Shown piece after piece: positions 46,951 through 54,782 of a stretch of DNA of 64,000 bases; position 1 is the first letter of the stretch, and each line of letters begins with the position of its first letter. The DNA comes from Paenibacillaceae bacterium GAS479. Lineage in GTDB: Bacteria; Bacillota; Bacilli; Paenibacillales; Paenibacillaceae. Both the position numbers and the translations under genes were made by a program. The stretch is taken from assembly GCA_900105225.1 (NCBI GenBank), contig LT629764.1, positions 5,228,501 through 5,292,500 of the forward strand. The letters are read 5' to 3'. Below the pieces are notes generated by a model. That model did no database searches. It was not told the origin of the DNA and saw nothing but the letters and a program-made list of their open reading frames with translations.

Positions 46951-47688
46951 ATGGGAAAATGGCAGCTTCACCGATTTTTTTCCGGGGACGACTTTATTCG
47001 TCGTCATATGCCCCCGACAGTCGAGTATAACAGCGAATCGCTTAAACGTTTTCTAAACAATTACAAGGCCGTCTATATCAAACCGAATGATGAGCATCAA
47101 GGGATAGGAATCATAAAAGCTTGGAAGACAGGGCAGGGGATGTACACGTATGTCAAAGTCCGGGGCAAACCTGCCGCCGCTCTACCGACTACGGATGCTT
47201 TGCACCAGAAGTTGGGAATCCAGAGTAAACCAAGCTTCGTTGTCCAGAAAGCCATTCCACTCGCGCGAACAAAAGGGAGACCGTTTGACATTCGAGTCAT
47301 GATGATGCGCCATCACGGCAAATGGACTTATGTCGGCATGCTGGCCAAAGTCGCGGGACAAAATAGCATCATCACGAACGTCAGGCGCGGAGGGGGTTAT
47401 GTGGAGACGGTTTCTGCTGCGCTCAGCAGCGCCGGACAGCAGGGCGTCGCCAAAAAAGAGGCACAGCTTCGGGAGCTTAGCTACCGGATTTGCCAACGCG
47501 CTGACCGTTATAAATATTCAAGGCAGATTGGAATTGATTTTGGCATAGATAAAAAAGGAAATATATGGATTATTGAAGTGAATTACGATTATCCGTCGCA
47601 TGCGTTATTCGCCCAGCTCCGCGACCGCACCATGTATCATAAAATCAAGCAAATCGCTGCGACCTATAAAAATGGATGGAAAGGATAG
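46951..47688 (+). CDS. YheC/YheD-family ATP-grasp protein (spore-coat associated type)
   Basis: A 245-aa ATP-grasp protein with KAVYIKPNDEHQGIGIIK (ATP-binding), PFDIRVMMMRHHGKW (central) and IGIDFGIDKKGNIWIIEVNYDYPS (Mg2+ ligands Glu-Asn). YheC/D proteins are spore-coat associated in Bacillus; their reaction is unknown. It is shorter than YheC/D (which exceed 350 aa), lacking their N-terminal domain. Start 46951 is supported by AGGAG upstream. Confidence 0.85.
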   Translation: MGKWQLHRFFSGDDFIRRHMPPTVEYNSESLKRFLNNYKAVYIKPNDEHQGIGIIKAWKTGQGMYTYVKVRGKPAAALPTTDALHQKLGIQSKPSFVVQKAIPLARTKGRPFDIRVMMMRHHGKWTYVGMLAKVAGQNSIITNVRRGGGYVETVSAALSSAGQQGVAKKEAQLRELSYRICQRADRYKYSRQIGIDFGIDKKGNIWIIEVNYDYPSHALFAQLRDRTMYHKIKQIAATYKNGWKG

Positions 47689-47718
47689 GCTTAGAGGTTG
47701 GAACGACAAAGCGAGTAA

Positions 47719-47754
47719 CGACCTGAGGAGATGGGTGCCGACAGGTCTTTTTTA
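47719..47754 (+). terminator. Intrinsic terminator
   Basis: GACCTG and CAGGTC arms with a 16-base loop, then T5. It ends the panD-yheC/D unit. Confidence 0.6.
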
Positions 47755-47761
47755 GTTACTG

Positions 47762-47819
47762 TTGAATATTATGTCATGCTGTGATATAGTCACGACGTGA
47801 CATATAGAGATATGACATA
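47762..47819 (+). promoter_or_regulatory. Sigma-A promoter overlapped by repeated PadR-type half-sites
   Basis: TTGAAT (47762-47767), 17 bases, TATAGT (47785-47790). TATGTCAT (47770), GTGACATA (47797) and ATGACATA (47812) are copies of one motif in opposite orientations around the promoter. PadR proteins bind ATGT-ACAT inverted repeats, so the PadR gene downstream is probably autoregulated here. Confidence 0.6.
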
Positions 47820-47820
47820 G

Positions 47821-48183
47821 TTGATTGATACAGAGATAAGTGAGGTGGATATACTGGACATTGAAAAAGTGATGAAAAAGTATATACCCATGACAGAAAC
47901 CGCATTTTATATTCTCCTTTCCTTAGCTGAACCGCGTCACGGATACGGAATTGTTAAACACGTGGAGGAAATATCCAATTCACGAATTCGATTAGGTTCA
48001 GGCACTGTATACGGAACGTTAACAAAAATGCAGAAAGACGGTATTATAACCGTATTTGCCGACGAGGAAAGAAAAACGGTATACGGAGTGACAGAGATTG
48101 GACAAAAATTAATTACTGCTGAAATCGATAGACTTAAAGAGCTGTACCAGAATGCACTGAAATACGGGGAGGGGTTTTTATGA
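47821..48183 (+). CDS. PadR-family transcriptional regulator
   Basis: A winged-helix regulator of up to 120 aa (MTETAFYILLSLAEPRHGYGIVKHVEE, GSGTVYGTLTKMQKDG, KTVYGVTEIG). The start is uncertain: TTG 47821 has no ribosome site, GAGGTGG at 47842-47848 would serve CTG 47854, and GTG 47869 or ATG 47872 give the usual PadR N-terminus. It overlaps the DUF2812 gene by 4 bases; PadR-DUF2812 pairs are frequent in Bacillota. Confidence 0.88.
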   Translation: MIDTEISEVDILDIEKVMKKYIPMTETAFYILLSLAEPRHGYGIVKHVEEISNSRIRLGSGTVYGTLTKMQKDGIITVFADEERKTVYGVTEIGQKLITAEIDRLKELYQNALKYGEGFL

Positions 48184-49381
48184 TTACAAAAGTATTTAAG
48201 CCATTCTGGAGCTACGATGTGCAGAAAACCGAAGAGTGGCTCTCATCTATGGCGGAAAAGGGTCATCAATTAGTGAAAATAAATCGAGGAACACGGCATT
48301 TTTATTTTCAGCAAGGCGAGCCGAGAAAAAGAACGTTTAGGATCGGGTTCGATAAAAATCAGACCCATTCGCTGTCTAAATCTTTATTAGATGGTGGATG
48401 GGTTAAGCTATTGCAGAGTGGCTACTGGTATGTAGCAGTGAATGAACAGTCTCTAGAACAAATTAAGACCTTCCCTGTACGCCAAGGTATAATCAAGCAC
48501 AATAAGACGATACGGTACATTTTCGCAAGTGTTTTTATCTATTTAACGGCAATTGCTGTACTTAATCTTATCTTGGTGGGTTTGGTACTATTTTTCCAAG
48601 AAGATTCGGGCCATTTTGTGAAAAGTCCCCTTTGGATTTTAACGTACTCTTTAATGGGCGTGGGAATTGCCCTATGGGTACTCGCACTTTATTCTGTTAG
48701 TAAAATTAATAAGACTAACCAGAACTTGATCGGAGAGAATAGGCAGCCTAACGAACTGCGTGGCAGCAACCACGTTGAAAGCAAGCTAACCAGGGAAGAA
48801 GAGAAGTCGTTAATACGTTCAGGCCAACTAGTGGTTAAGAGAAGACTTGCTTGGATGTATGCTCCCGATAAGCTTGAAAAGTGGCTCGAATCAATGGAAG
48901 AAGACGGGCATAATCTGTATCGTGTTGGTAAAAAAGGAATCGTTTTTTATTTTATAACGGGAAGCCCTCGTAAAGTAAGTTATTGCGCGGATTATCAAAA
49001 TGCTGCAGATGAAGGCTATTTCGACATTCACAGGGATGCCGGCTGGAAGAGCGTATATAGTTCCACCTCATCTATTCAAAATGGACCCTTTGGAGCCGTG
49101 AATATTCACGAAATGAGGAACAACCACAAATTTACAGCGATAAATCACATCAATTAAAACATGCTAGACGTATAGCCATCTCCTATTCTTGTATATTTAC
49201 TCCATTAGTGCTTTTATATATTTTAATCATAAGGACAAATATTCAACAGATGTCCAATTATGATGTGCAAACAATAGATATTGTAAACTTGAATTTATTC
49301 GTACTATTAATTCTAGTTTATGGTTCATTCACAATCCGAACTTGGCTGTATTACAGGCGACTAAGTAAACGTTATAATTAG
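48180..49381 (+). pseudogene. DUF2812 membrane protein with a late frameshift
   Basis: The intact frame (48180-49157, 325 aa) has a DUF2812 unit (FKPFWSYDVQKTEEWLSSMAEKGHQLV), two helices, then a second DUF2812 unit (WMYAPDKLEKWLESMEEDGHNLYRV). It ends abruptly at NHKFTAINHIN. From about 49083 the +2 frame reads on as FWSREYSRNEEQPQIYSDKSHQLKHARR followed in that frame by two helices (CIFTPLVLLYILII, LFVLLILVYGSFTI) and stops at 49381. This mirrors the first half (domain plus two helices), so the original protein was about 400 aa and a frameshift lies near 49075-49100. The truncated form may still be made. Partner of the PadR gene. Confidence 0.75.
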
Positions 49382-49470
49382 TAGTTAATTGCATACATAC
49401 ATGAATAATTGTAATGAGTTTACAACCGATTATACGTACGGTATATTCGAAATTGAAAGGAACAATGAAA

Positions 49471-49799
49471 ATGAAAACAATTGAAATGCTCGGTGGTATA
49501 AGTTAGGAAAGTACCGTTCTGTACTATCAGATTGTGAATCAATTTTTTAAGAGAGAGCTAGGCGGGTTGTAGTGGTCAACGATATTATTTATCGTGAGCT
49601 ATGTTTGGGAATCATTTCTGAACAATCCAAGAAAAAGTTTCTTGATATTATAGAAAAACTTTCATCTCATGGGGTGCAAGGAGTAATTTTGGGATGCAGT
49701 GAAATAGGGTTACTTATTCAGCAAGAAGACATCTCATTACCCGTATTTGATACGGTACGGATACATGCAGAGAAAGCAGCTAGGTTAGCAATAAGTTAA
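49471..49799 (+). pseudogene. Aspartate/glutamate racemase-family pseudogene
   Basis: The start MKTIEMLGGIS matches Asp/Glu racemases, but the next codon is TAG where the family has Trp, then ESTVLYYQIVNQFFKRELGGL continues in frame. The following 130 or so residues, including the first catalytic Cys, are missing. The end is present in another frame from 49572: VNDIIYRELCLGIISEQSKKKF, GVILGCSEIGLLI (second Cys) and PVFDTVRIHAEKAARLA. So there is a stop mutation plus an internal deletion; it cannot be active. Confidence 0.8.
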
Positions 49800-50110
49800 G
49801 GAAATGCACAGCTCGGTTCAGAGGGGATCATATATCCCCCAAATGACGAAGCTCGGAATGAATTTTCCGGGCTTTTTGCCGTGATTCAGAAAATGCCGGC
49901 TTCCCGTATTGTTTACAATTTCGTTACAAGATGGATATATTTATGCAAAAGTATTTATCTATACTAAATGAATTGCCATGATCTTGCTGTCTGCCGGCAT
50001 TTTATTACAGGCGTACGGATCTCTTTCGCTGACAGTGACGACACGAGAAAATTGGATGATAATGTAAAACATTCAGACCCTTAGGGTCAAACTAAAAAGG
50101 TGTGATTATA
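49800..50110. other. Intergenic region
   Basis: It contains a terminator (AGCTCGGAA at 49850-49858 and TTCCGGGCTT at 49865-49874, then T). The remaining 220 bases are the leader of the lipoprotein gene with no defensible element. Confidence 0.55.
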
Positions 50111-50746
50111 TTGAAAAATCGAAATTATTTTTGGATTAACATTCCGATTCTTGTCATGGCTCTCATACTTTCCGCTTGTACAGACAATACAGAACCTTCC
50201 GCTCCGCCGAAAACAGAAGACCCAGTATCTGAAACGGTTTCACCTCTTCCATCCGGGCCGAAACCATCCGAAGAAGCAACTCGCCCAAAGACCAAAAGCT
50301 TTGAGTTAATGACAAATGAGGTATCCCAATCCATGGAGGCTGTCTTGCATCAAGATAAAGGATTTTCCTTGTATGTTTTCGAGAAATTTGCATTTGATGG
50401 GGCTTCAGGCCGCTTATCGTTAAGCAGCAATCCGAATTATTACGTGGACATTGAAGCGTTGCCTTCCGATTATGATTTGGCTCAGCTTGAAGCTGCAGGC
50501 AAAAAAGAATTGAGCGAAGCCGGTAAGTTGTCCGATTATAGCGGAGAGTTGGTCGAACATCCTCTTGGTTCCGCGAAGCTCTACCTTCAAGCTTCTGGAG
50601 CGGAAGGAATAAGCGATTATATTGTGTGGATATCTGAAGCAGGGGACGCTTTTCTGTTCCGTCTTCATAATCCGCAAGGGGAAGAGGCTTCCGATTTCGC
50701 CGGACCGGTTCTTGTTTCGCTATCTACCGTAGAACTCGATACGTAG
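50111..50746 (+). CDS. Lipoprotein of unknown function
   Basis: A 211-aa exported lipoprotein: signal peptide with lipobox LILSAC, a Pro/Glu/Ser-rich linker (about 25-60), and a compact C-terminal domain (GFSLYVFEKFAFDGASGRLSLSSNPNYYVDIE). No family recognised. TTG 50111 is preferred because AAAGGTGTGA lies just upstream; a GTG at 50102 overlaps that site. It stands alone before a terminator. Confidence 0.75.
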   Translation: MKNRNYFWINIPILVMALILSACTDNTEPSAPPKTEDPVSETVSPLPSGPKPSEEATRPKTKSFELMTNEVSQSMEAVLHQDKGFSLYVFEKFAFDGASGRLSLSSNPNYYVDIEALPSDYDLAQLEAAGKKELSEAGKLSDYSGELVEHPLGSAKLYLQASGAEGISDYIVWISEAGDAFLFRLHNPQGEEASDFAGPVLVSLSTVELDT

Positions 50747-50783
50747 TGCAGTTATGTGCGCTAACATATAACTCCAACCTTTG

Positions 50784-50818
50784 TGCCGTATGACGACTCA
50801 GTCATATCGGCATTTTTT
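50784..50818 (+). terminator. Intrinsic terminator
   Basis: TGCCGTATGAC and GTCATATCGGCA arms, loop of 6, then T6. Confidence 0.8.
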
Positions 50819-50997
50819 GGTTCAAAGTTCTTAGCAGGCGGGATAATTTGAATAAATCAATACTTCACCTTGATGCATAAATGATCAGAAGTTACATTTA
50901 ATTCAACTTGTATTAAGGGGAATGGCTATGAAAAGTCTGATGTAATTTGCAATTCTTGAAATACGGAAGATGCTTGTTCTTCCGTGGCTCTCAAAAC

Positions 50998-51214
50998 ATG
51001 GAGGCTACTGAAATGATAAAGCTGATTTGTTCATTCGAAATGGCGGAATCTCTTGTGGAAGCTACCAACCTCAAGGAAGGTATGCTAGTCCTTGAGGTTG
51101 GTGGTGGCTCTGGACAAATTGCTGCAACTATAGCAAAGTTTTGGAACGTATCTGATTACCCAAGACAATGATCGATGGATTTCATTAGGCCTTGTAGTGG
51201 GAGAGAAGCAATAA
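50998..51214 (+). pseudogene. SAM-dependent methyltransferase pseudogene with internal deletion
   Basis: The N-terminal part reads FEMAESLVEATNLKEGMLVLEVGGGSGQIAATIAKFW, a SAM-binding motif I with its preceding helix. It then meets a stop after WNVSDYPRQ, while another frame gives a gene end, ITQDNDRWISLGLVVGEKQ, finishing at 51214. The normal middle of about 150 residues is missing. It looks like a deletion of the core with the two ends joined out of frame, the same pattern as the racemase remnant 1.2 kb upstream. Confidence 0.6.
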
Positions 51215-51230
51215 GTGGGGAGACCTCTTT

Positions 51231-51773
51231 ATGAATAATAAAAAATTGCCCTTATTTATAGTTACAGGAGCGAGCGGTGTAGGAAAAACAACTGTTATGC
51301 GGGAACTGCGGGAACTTATGCCGGATTTCATTCTTTTCAGCACGGATAATGATAATTTTGGATCAACTGCCGCTAAGTTGGAATACCTAGACAGATACAA
51401 TTTATTGCTTCATTTTGCTAATTCTGTTGCGATGTCCGGTAGAGGAACAATTATATGCGGAACGTTCATGCCATGGGATGCAGAAAAATGTGATGTTTAT
51501 AAATCGTTTAGTGAAATTTGCTTCATTAACTTACATTGCGATGATACAACTCGTTATAATCGTCTTCGTAACAGAGAGGACAAAGCAATGTGGACAGAAG
51601 ACATGCTAAAACAGCACGAACAGTTTGCTCAGTGGCTTCTAGACAATGCTGAAACAGCATACAATCCGCGGATGCCCATAATTGACACTACCCGTACTGC
51701 TCCTGCCGAGGTAGCGGAACAAATAAAAAGATATGTCATATTAAGGTGGAGTGAAGGTAATATTTCTGTTTAA
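51231..51773 (+). CDS. P-loop nucleotide kinase-like protein
   Basis: A 180-aa P-loop protein with Walker A GASGVGKTTVM at the N-terminus, followed by LFSTDNDNFG and a lid-like region (RYNRLRNREDKAMWTE). It resembles small AAA/nucleoside- or shikimate-kinase-like proteins that phosphorylate a small metabolite. No specific substrate motif is visible. A good ribosome site precedes the ATG. Confidence 0.8.
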   Translation: MNNKKLPLFIVTGASGVGKTTVMRELRELMPDFILFSTDNDNFGSTAAKLEYLDRYNLLLHFANSVAMSGRGTIICGTFMPWDAEKCDVYKSFSEICFINLHCDDTTRYNRLRNREDKAMWTEDMLKQHEQFAQWLLDNAETAYNPRMPIIDTTRTAPAEVAEQIKRYVILRWSEGNISV

Positions 51774-51802
51774 ATCCTAATGGATGAAACCAGACCGCCG
51801 AC

Positions 51803-51845
51803 ACAAAAATCCCGCAATCAAATACTTGATTGCAGGATTTTTGCG
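51803..51845. terminator. Bidirectional terminator between kinase-like gene and bla
   Basis: AAAAATCC-GCAATCAA and TTGATTGC-GGATTTTT arms with a 4-base loop; A and T runs on both sides. Confidence 0.85.
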
Positions 51846-51907
51846 CCAAGATCGAATGGGGTATTGTTGAGCCAGCCTCGGTGCTACTACCAGTATCCAA
51901 ACCAACG

Positions 51908-52822
51908 TCAGATTAGCGAGTCTAGTACAACTTTGGCAGCTTCTGCGATAAGAGCGTTGTCGTAGTCAGCGTTTTGCTCATCGCGGCTAGACATGATTAC
52001 TATGACAACGGGGGCACCGCTCGGTGGCCAAACAACGGCGATGTCGTTGCGAGTACCATAACTACCAGCACCGGACTTGTCGGCGACTTTCCAGTCCTCG
52101 GATACTCCTGCACGGATCAATTCGTCCCCTGTGGCATTTCCAGACATCCAGTCCATCAAAATTGAACGTTTGTCATCCGCAAGCACATCACCAACTGTGA
52201 AATTAGAAAGTATTGTCGCTAACGCTCTAGGCGTGCTAGTATCCCTCGTATCGTCAGGAACCGCTTCATTCAGTTCAGGCTCGAGCCGGTCGACTTGAGT
52301 CACCACATCGCCAATTTCTCTTAATGCAACTTCATAGCCTTTCGGGCCTCCCAATTGCTTAAATAAAAGATTGCCAGCTGTATTGTCGCTATATCGTACT
52401 GCTGCTTCGCATAGTTGTTTAAGTGTCATTCCGGTATTTACGTGCAGTTCTGTTACAGGTGAATAAGAGACCAGATCGTCTTTTGAGTAAGTAATTACTC
52501 TTTCTAGTTCATTGGCGGTACTATGCTTAAGAACAAAGCCTGCTGCTAATGCTTTATAAGTCGAAGCGTAAGCAAAACGCTCATCGGGTCGATGCGCGAT
52601 CGAGCGCCCCGTCCCAGTCTCTATTGCATAAACGCCAAGCCGTGCTCCGTATTTTTCTTCTAATTGCACGAAAGATCTCCTAAATGCGGATTGTTTATCC
52701 GTTGCCTCGGGGGGCACTTCTGAAGGAGCGGAAGTTGAATTGTCGTTTGTGAAGCAACCAGTTAGTGCAATGATGACAACTATGTATAAAATGAACTGGT
52801 GTATGAATTTGGGATATTTCAA
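51908..52822 (-). CDS. bla: Class A beta-lactamase (lipoprotein)
   Basis: A 304-aa serine beta-lactamase. The signal peptide ends in a lipobox (LTGC), so it is membrane-anchored. Catalytic motifs: S87-T-Y-K90 (the Ser70/Lys73 pair), S145-D-N147, E181-P-E-L-N (Glu166 equivalent), and K249-S-G251, where most class A enzymes have KTG. The protein is complete. No blaR/blaI regulator is next to it. It should hydrolyse penicillins; the spectrum cannot be read from sequence. Confidence 0.95.
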   Translation of the reverse strand: MKYPKFIHQFILYIVVIIALTGCFTNDNSTSAPSEVPPEATDKQSAFRRSFVQLEEKYGARLGVYAIETGTGRSIAHRPDERFAYASTYKALAAGFVLKHSTANELERVITYSKDDLVSYSPVTELHVNTGMTLKQLCEAAVRYSDNTAGNLLFKQLGGPKGYEVALREIGDVVTQVDRLEPELNEAVPDDTRDTSTPRALATILSNFTVGDVLADDKRSILMDWMSGNATGDELIRAGVSEDWKVADKSGAGSYGTRNDIAVVWPPSGAPVVIVIMSSRDEQNADYDNALIAEAAKVVLDSLI

Positions 52823-53068
52823 TTTATAAAACCTCGATCCTTCTATAACTAAGGGCCTAACTGTAGTTCCGTCTTCACTATTCGATTACACATGTAGTAA
52901 AAGATTGCACGCGTAATCATTAAAAGTCAACTGGAAAGGCGGTAGTGTCTAACCATCTATAGATTCAGTTTGTCCAAAATCAAAACAACCTCAACCATAA
53001 ACGCAGGTTTCAATGGATGCTTCAACGCTACGTGTATGAATGAGGTTTCTTCATGTTCCAATATCAGT
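52823..53068. other. Region between beta-lactamase and FAD oxidoreductase
   Basis: It holds the bla promoter region on the minus strand. Near 52955-53060 the minus strand reads a protein-like fragment (SFIHVALKHPLKPAFMVEVVLIL) continuing from a frame that overlaps the oxidoreductase gene; this may be a gene-end remnant, but I do not recognise it. Confidence 0.35.
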
Positions 53069-54433
53069 CTATCGCTTTTCACCCTTTTTTCTGGTCGCGG
53101 GCGGAATGCTTTGCGGATTATTAAACACATTACCAGGATCGTATTTCGCCTTAACTCTCCGCAACCGAGGATAGTTTGCGCCATAGTAAACTGGGCCGGA
53201 ATTTTTGATTCCTTGGTCTGGCACGTTAATATAGGACCCCACAATGTAAGGTTGTAGTTCCTTGCGCAATCCGCGAGCGGTCGCAATATTTTTGGCGGCA
53301 TCAGATTTCTTCAACCAAGAGCTGTTCCACTCGACATAGAATTTCGCTTTACGCCAATAGAATGCCGTCGCCCTTGGAGCCACGCGGCTTACAGCGCCGC
53401 CCCAGTTGAGGAAGAAGAATCCCGCGAATTGACCTTCTACTTGCTCTAAAAACTTGCTCATGGACTTGATGGCTTTATCCGGAAACGGGTGTCGACCAAA
53501 GCCGCTCGAGAACTGATTACTCTCTCTTTGGGTAAGAACAGGATCCGGCGGCAGCAGGAAGTCCACGGCTTTGGGATAAGGCAATAAGCGAATGATTTTG
53601 CTTGTTGGCGTTCCGACGCTCGTCATGGGTTTTAATAAACGAAGCGCCTCCGTTTTCGATCCAAGGAACAGCCCGTTCATGGTGACGTTTCCGCCTTTTT
53701 TCGGACCGATAGAGAATTCGCTGCCTAGCCTTGTATCCACGCATGGCGCCCACCGTTGCCACACTTTGAGCAATTCGGGGAACTGATCCCAAGGCCAGGT
53801 GATTCGAAACACAGTTGCCTTCTCCGGAGCGGCATGTACCTTGAATTTGTACTTGGTGTAGACACCGAAGTTACCGCCACCGCCGCCCTTAGAAGCCCAT
53901 AGCAGATCCGCATTCCGTTTTTTGCTGGCAAGAATGACTCGCCCTTTGGCGTCGACCATTTCAAGTCCGATCAGGTTGTCGCTGACGAGACCGACCGTCC
54001 GCTGCAGCGGACCAATTCCTCCGCCGAGCGTGATGCCGCCTATCCCAACGGTCGGGCTGTCGCCAAACGGAGCTATATAGCCTAGAGGAGCAAGCTTTTT
54101 AACGATTCTTCCTACTGTGTTGCCCGATCCGACGGTGGCGGTTTTAAACGTTTTATTCAGTTTGATTTGCTTCATTTTGCTTACATCAATGACTAAACCG
54201 CCGTTTACCTGCGACAGATTTACCTCCAACGAATGCCTTCCGCCTCTCGGGCGAATGGGGACGTTATTTTCATTAGCCCATTTGATGGCATTGGCCACAT
54301 CCTGTGTTCTTTTCGCAAAAACAAACACTTTAGGAAATCTGTCTGTATGGGGATCCCAATTTTTACGAGCTACTTCGTATCCGGGATCGCCTTTAAAGAT
54401 TACTAACCCGGTAAGTTTCGTTTTGGATTTCAC
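53069..54433 (-). CDS. FAD-linked oxidoreductase (BBE-like)
   Basis: A 454-aa flavoprotein with FAD_binding_4 (PIRPRGGRHSLEVNLSQVNGGLVIDVS, GIGGITLGGGIGPLQRTVGLVSDN) and a C-terminal berberine-bridge domain (NYPRLRRVKAKYDPGNVFNNPQSIPP). The His in RGGRHS is placed to bind FAD covalently; the second attachment Cys of bicovalent enzymes is replaced (DSPTVGIGG), so attachment is single. No signal peptide. It should oxidise a sugar or alcohol with oxygen as acceptor. GTG start at 54433 with GGGGAG upstream. Confidence 0.9.
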   Translation of the reverse strand: MKSKTKLTGLVIFKGDPGYEVARKNWDPHTDRFPKVFVFAKRTQDVANAIKWANENNVPIRPRGGRHSLEVNLSQVNGGLVIDVSKMKQIKLNKTFKTATVGSGNTVGRIVKKLAPLGYIAPFGDSPTVGIGGITLGGGIGPLQRTVGLVSDNLIGLEMVDAKGRVILASKKRNADLLWASKGGGGGNFGVYTKYKFKVHAAPEKATVFRITWPWDQFPELLKVWQRWAPCVDTRLGSEFSIGPKKGGNVTMNGLFLGSKTEALRLLKPMTSVGTPTSKIIRLLPYPKAVDFLLPPDPVLTQRESNQFSSGFGRHPFPDKAIKSMSKFLEQVEGQFAGFFFLNWGGAVSRVAPRATAFYWRKAKFYVEWNSSWLKKSDAAKNIATARGLRKELQPYIVGSYINVPDQGIKNSGPVYYGANYPRLRRVKAKYDPGNVFNNPQSIPPATRKKGEKR

Positions 54434-54782
54434 CTAAATCCCAACTCCCCTTGAGCATATGACTGCATTGTAATAGTGGAGCCTTATATCGTATGTAGGA
54501 CATCAGGCTAATGAATGGGCTATTGAATGGCATTGAATGGAAGAAGATACCAAAGGGTTTTAATGAATATTACTTGAATACAGTGACAGCGGGTAGAGAC
54601 CCGTTTTTCACCATATCGGCGATAACCAAAGTATCATACCAAACAGCTATTTTGGTTGAAATTAGCAGTCCTACTTTGGGTTCGAAAAACTAACATTTGT
54701 CCATATTTCTGCAAATTTTGTGTATAATCCCTTCACGTTCATCAGGACTATAATTTGATCAACAGGAGGGATCAGCGAAATC
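54434..54782. other. Divergent promoter region
   Basis: It lies between the FAD oxidoreductase and the GH116 gene. TATAAT at 54723-54728 is a good -10 for GH116. The open frame of 60 codons at 54511-54693 lacks a ribosome site and a recognisable family, so I do not call it a gene. Confidence 0.5.

Noticed and set aside
47821-47871. N-terminal extension of the second PadR protein
   Set aside because: TTG 47821 has no ribosome site and lies directly after the operator-like repeats; a later start is more likely, so only the frame is reported.
54511-54693. 60-codon frame before GH116
   Set aside because: No ribosome site, no family, and it is in a divergent promoter region.
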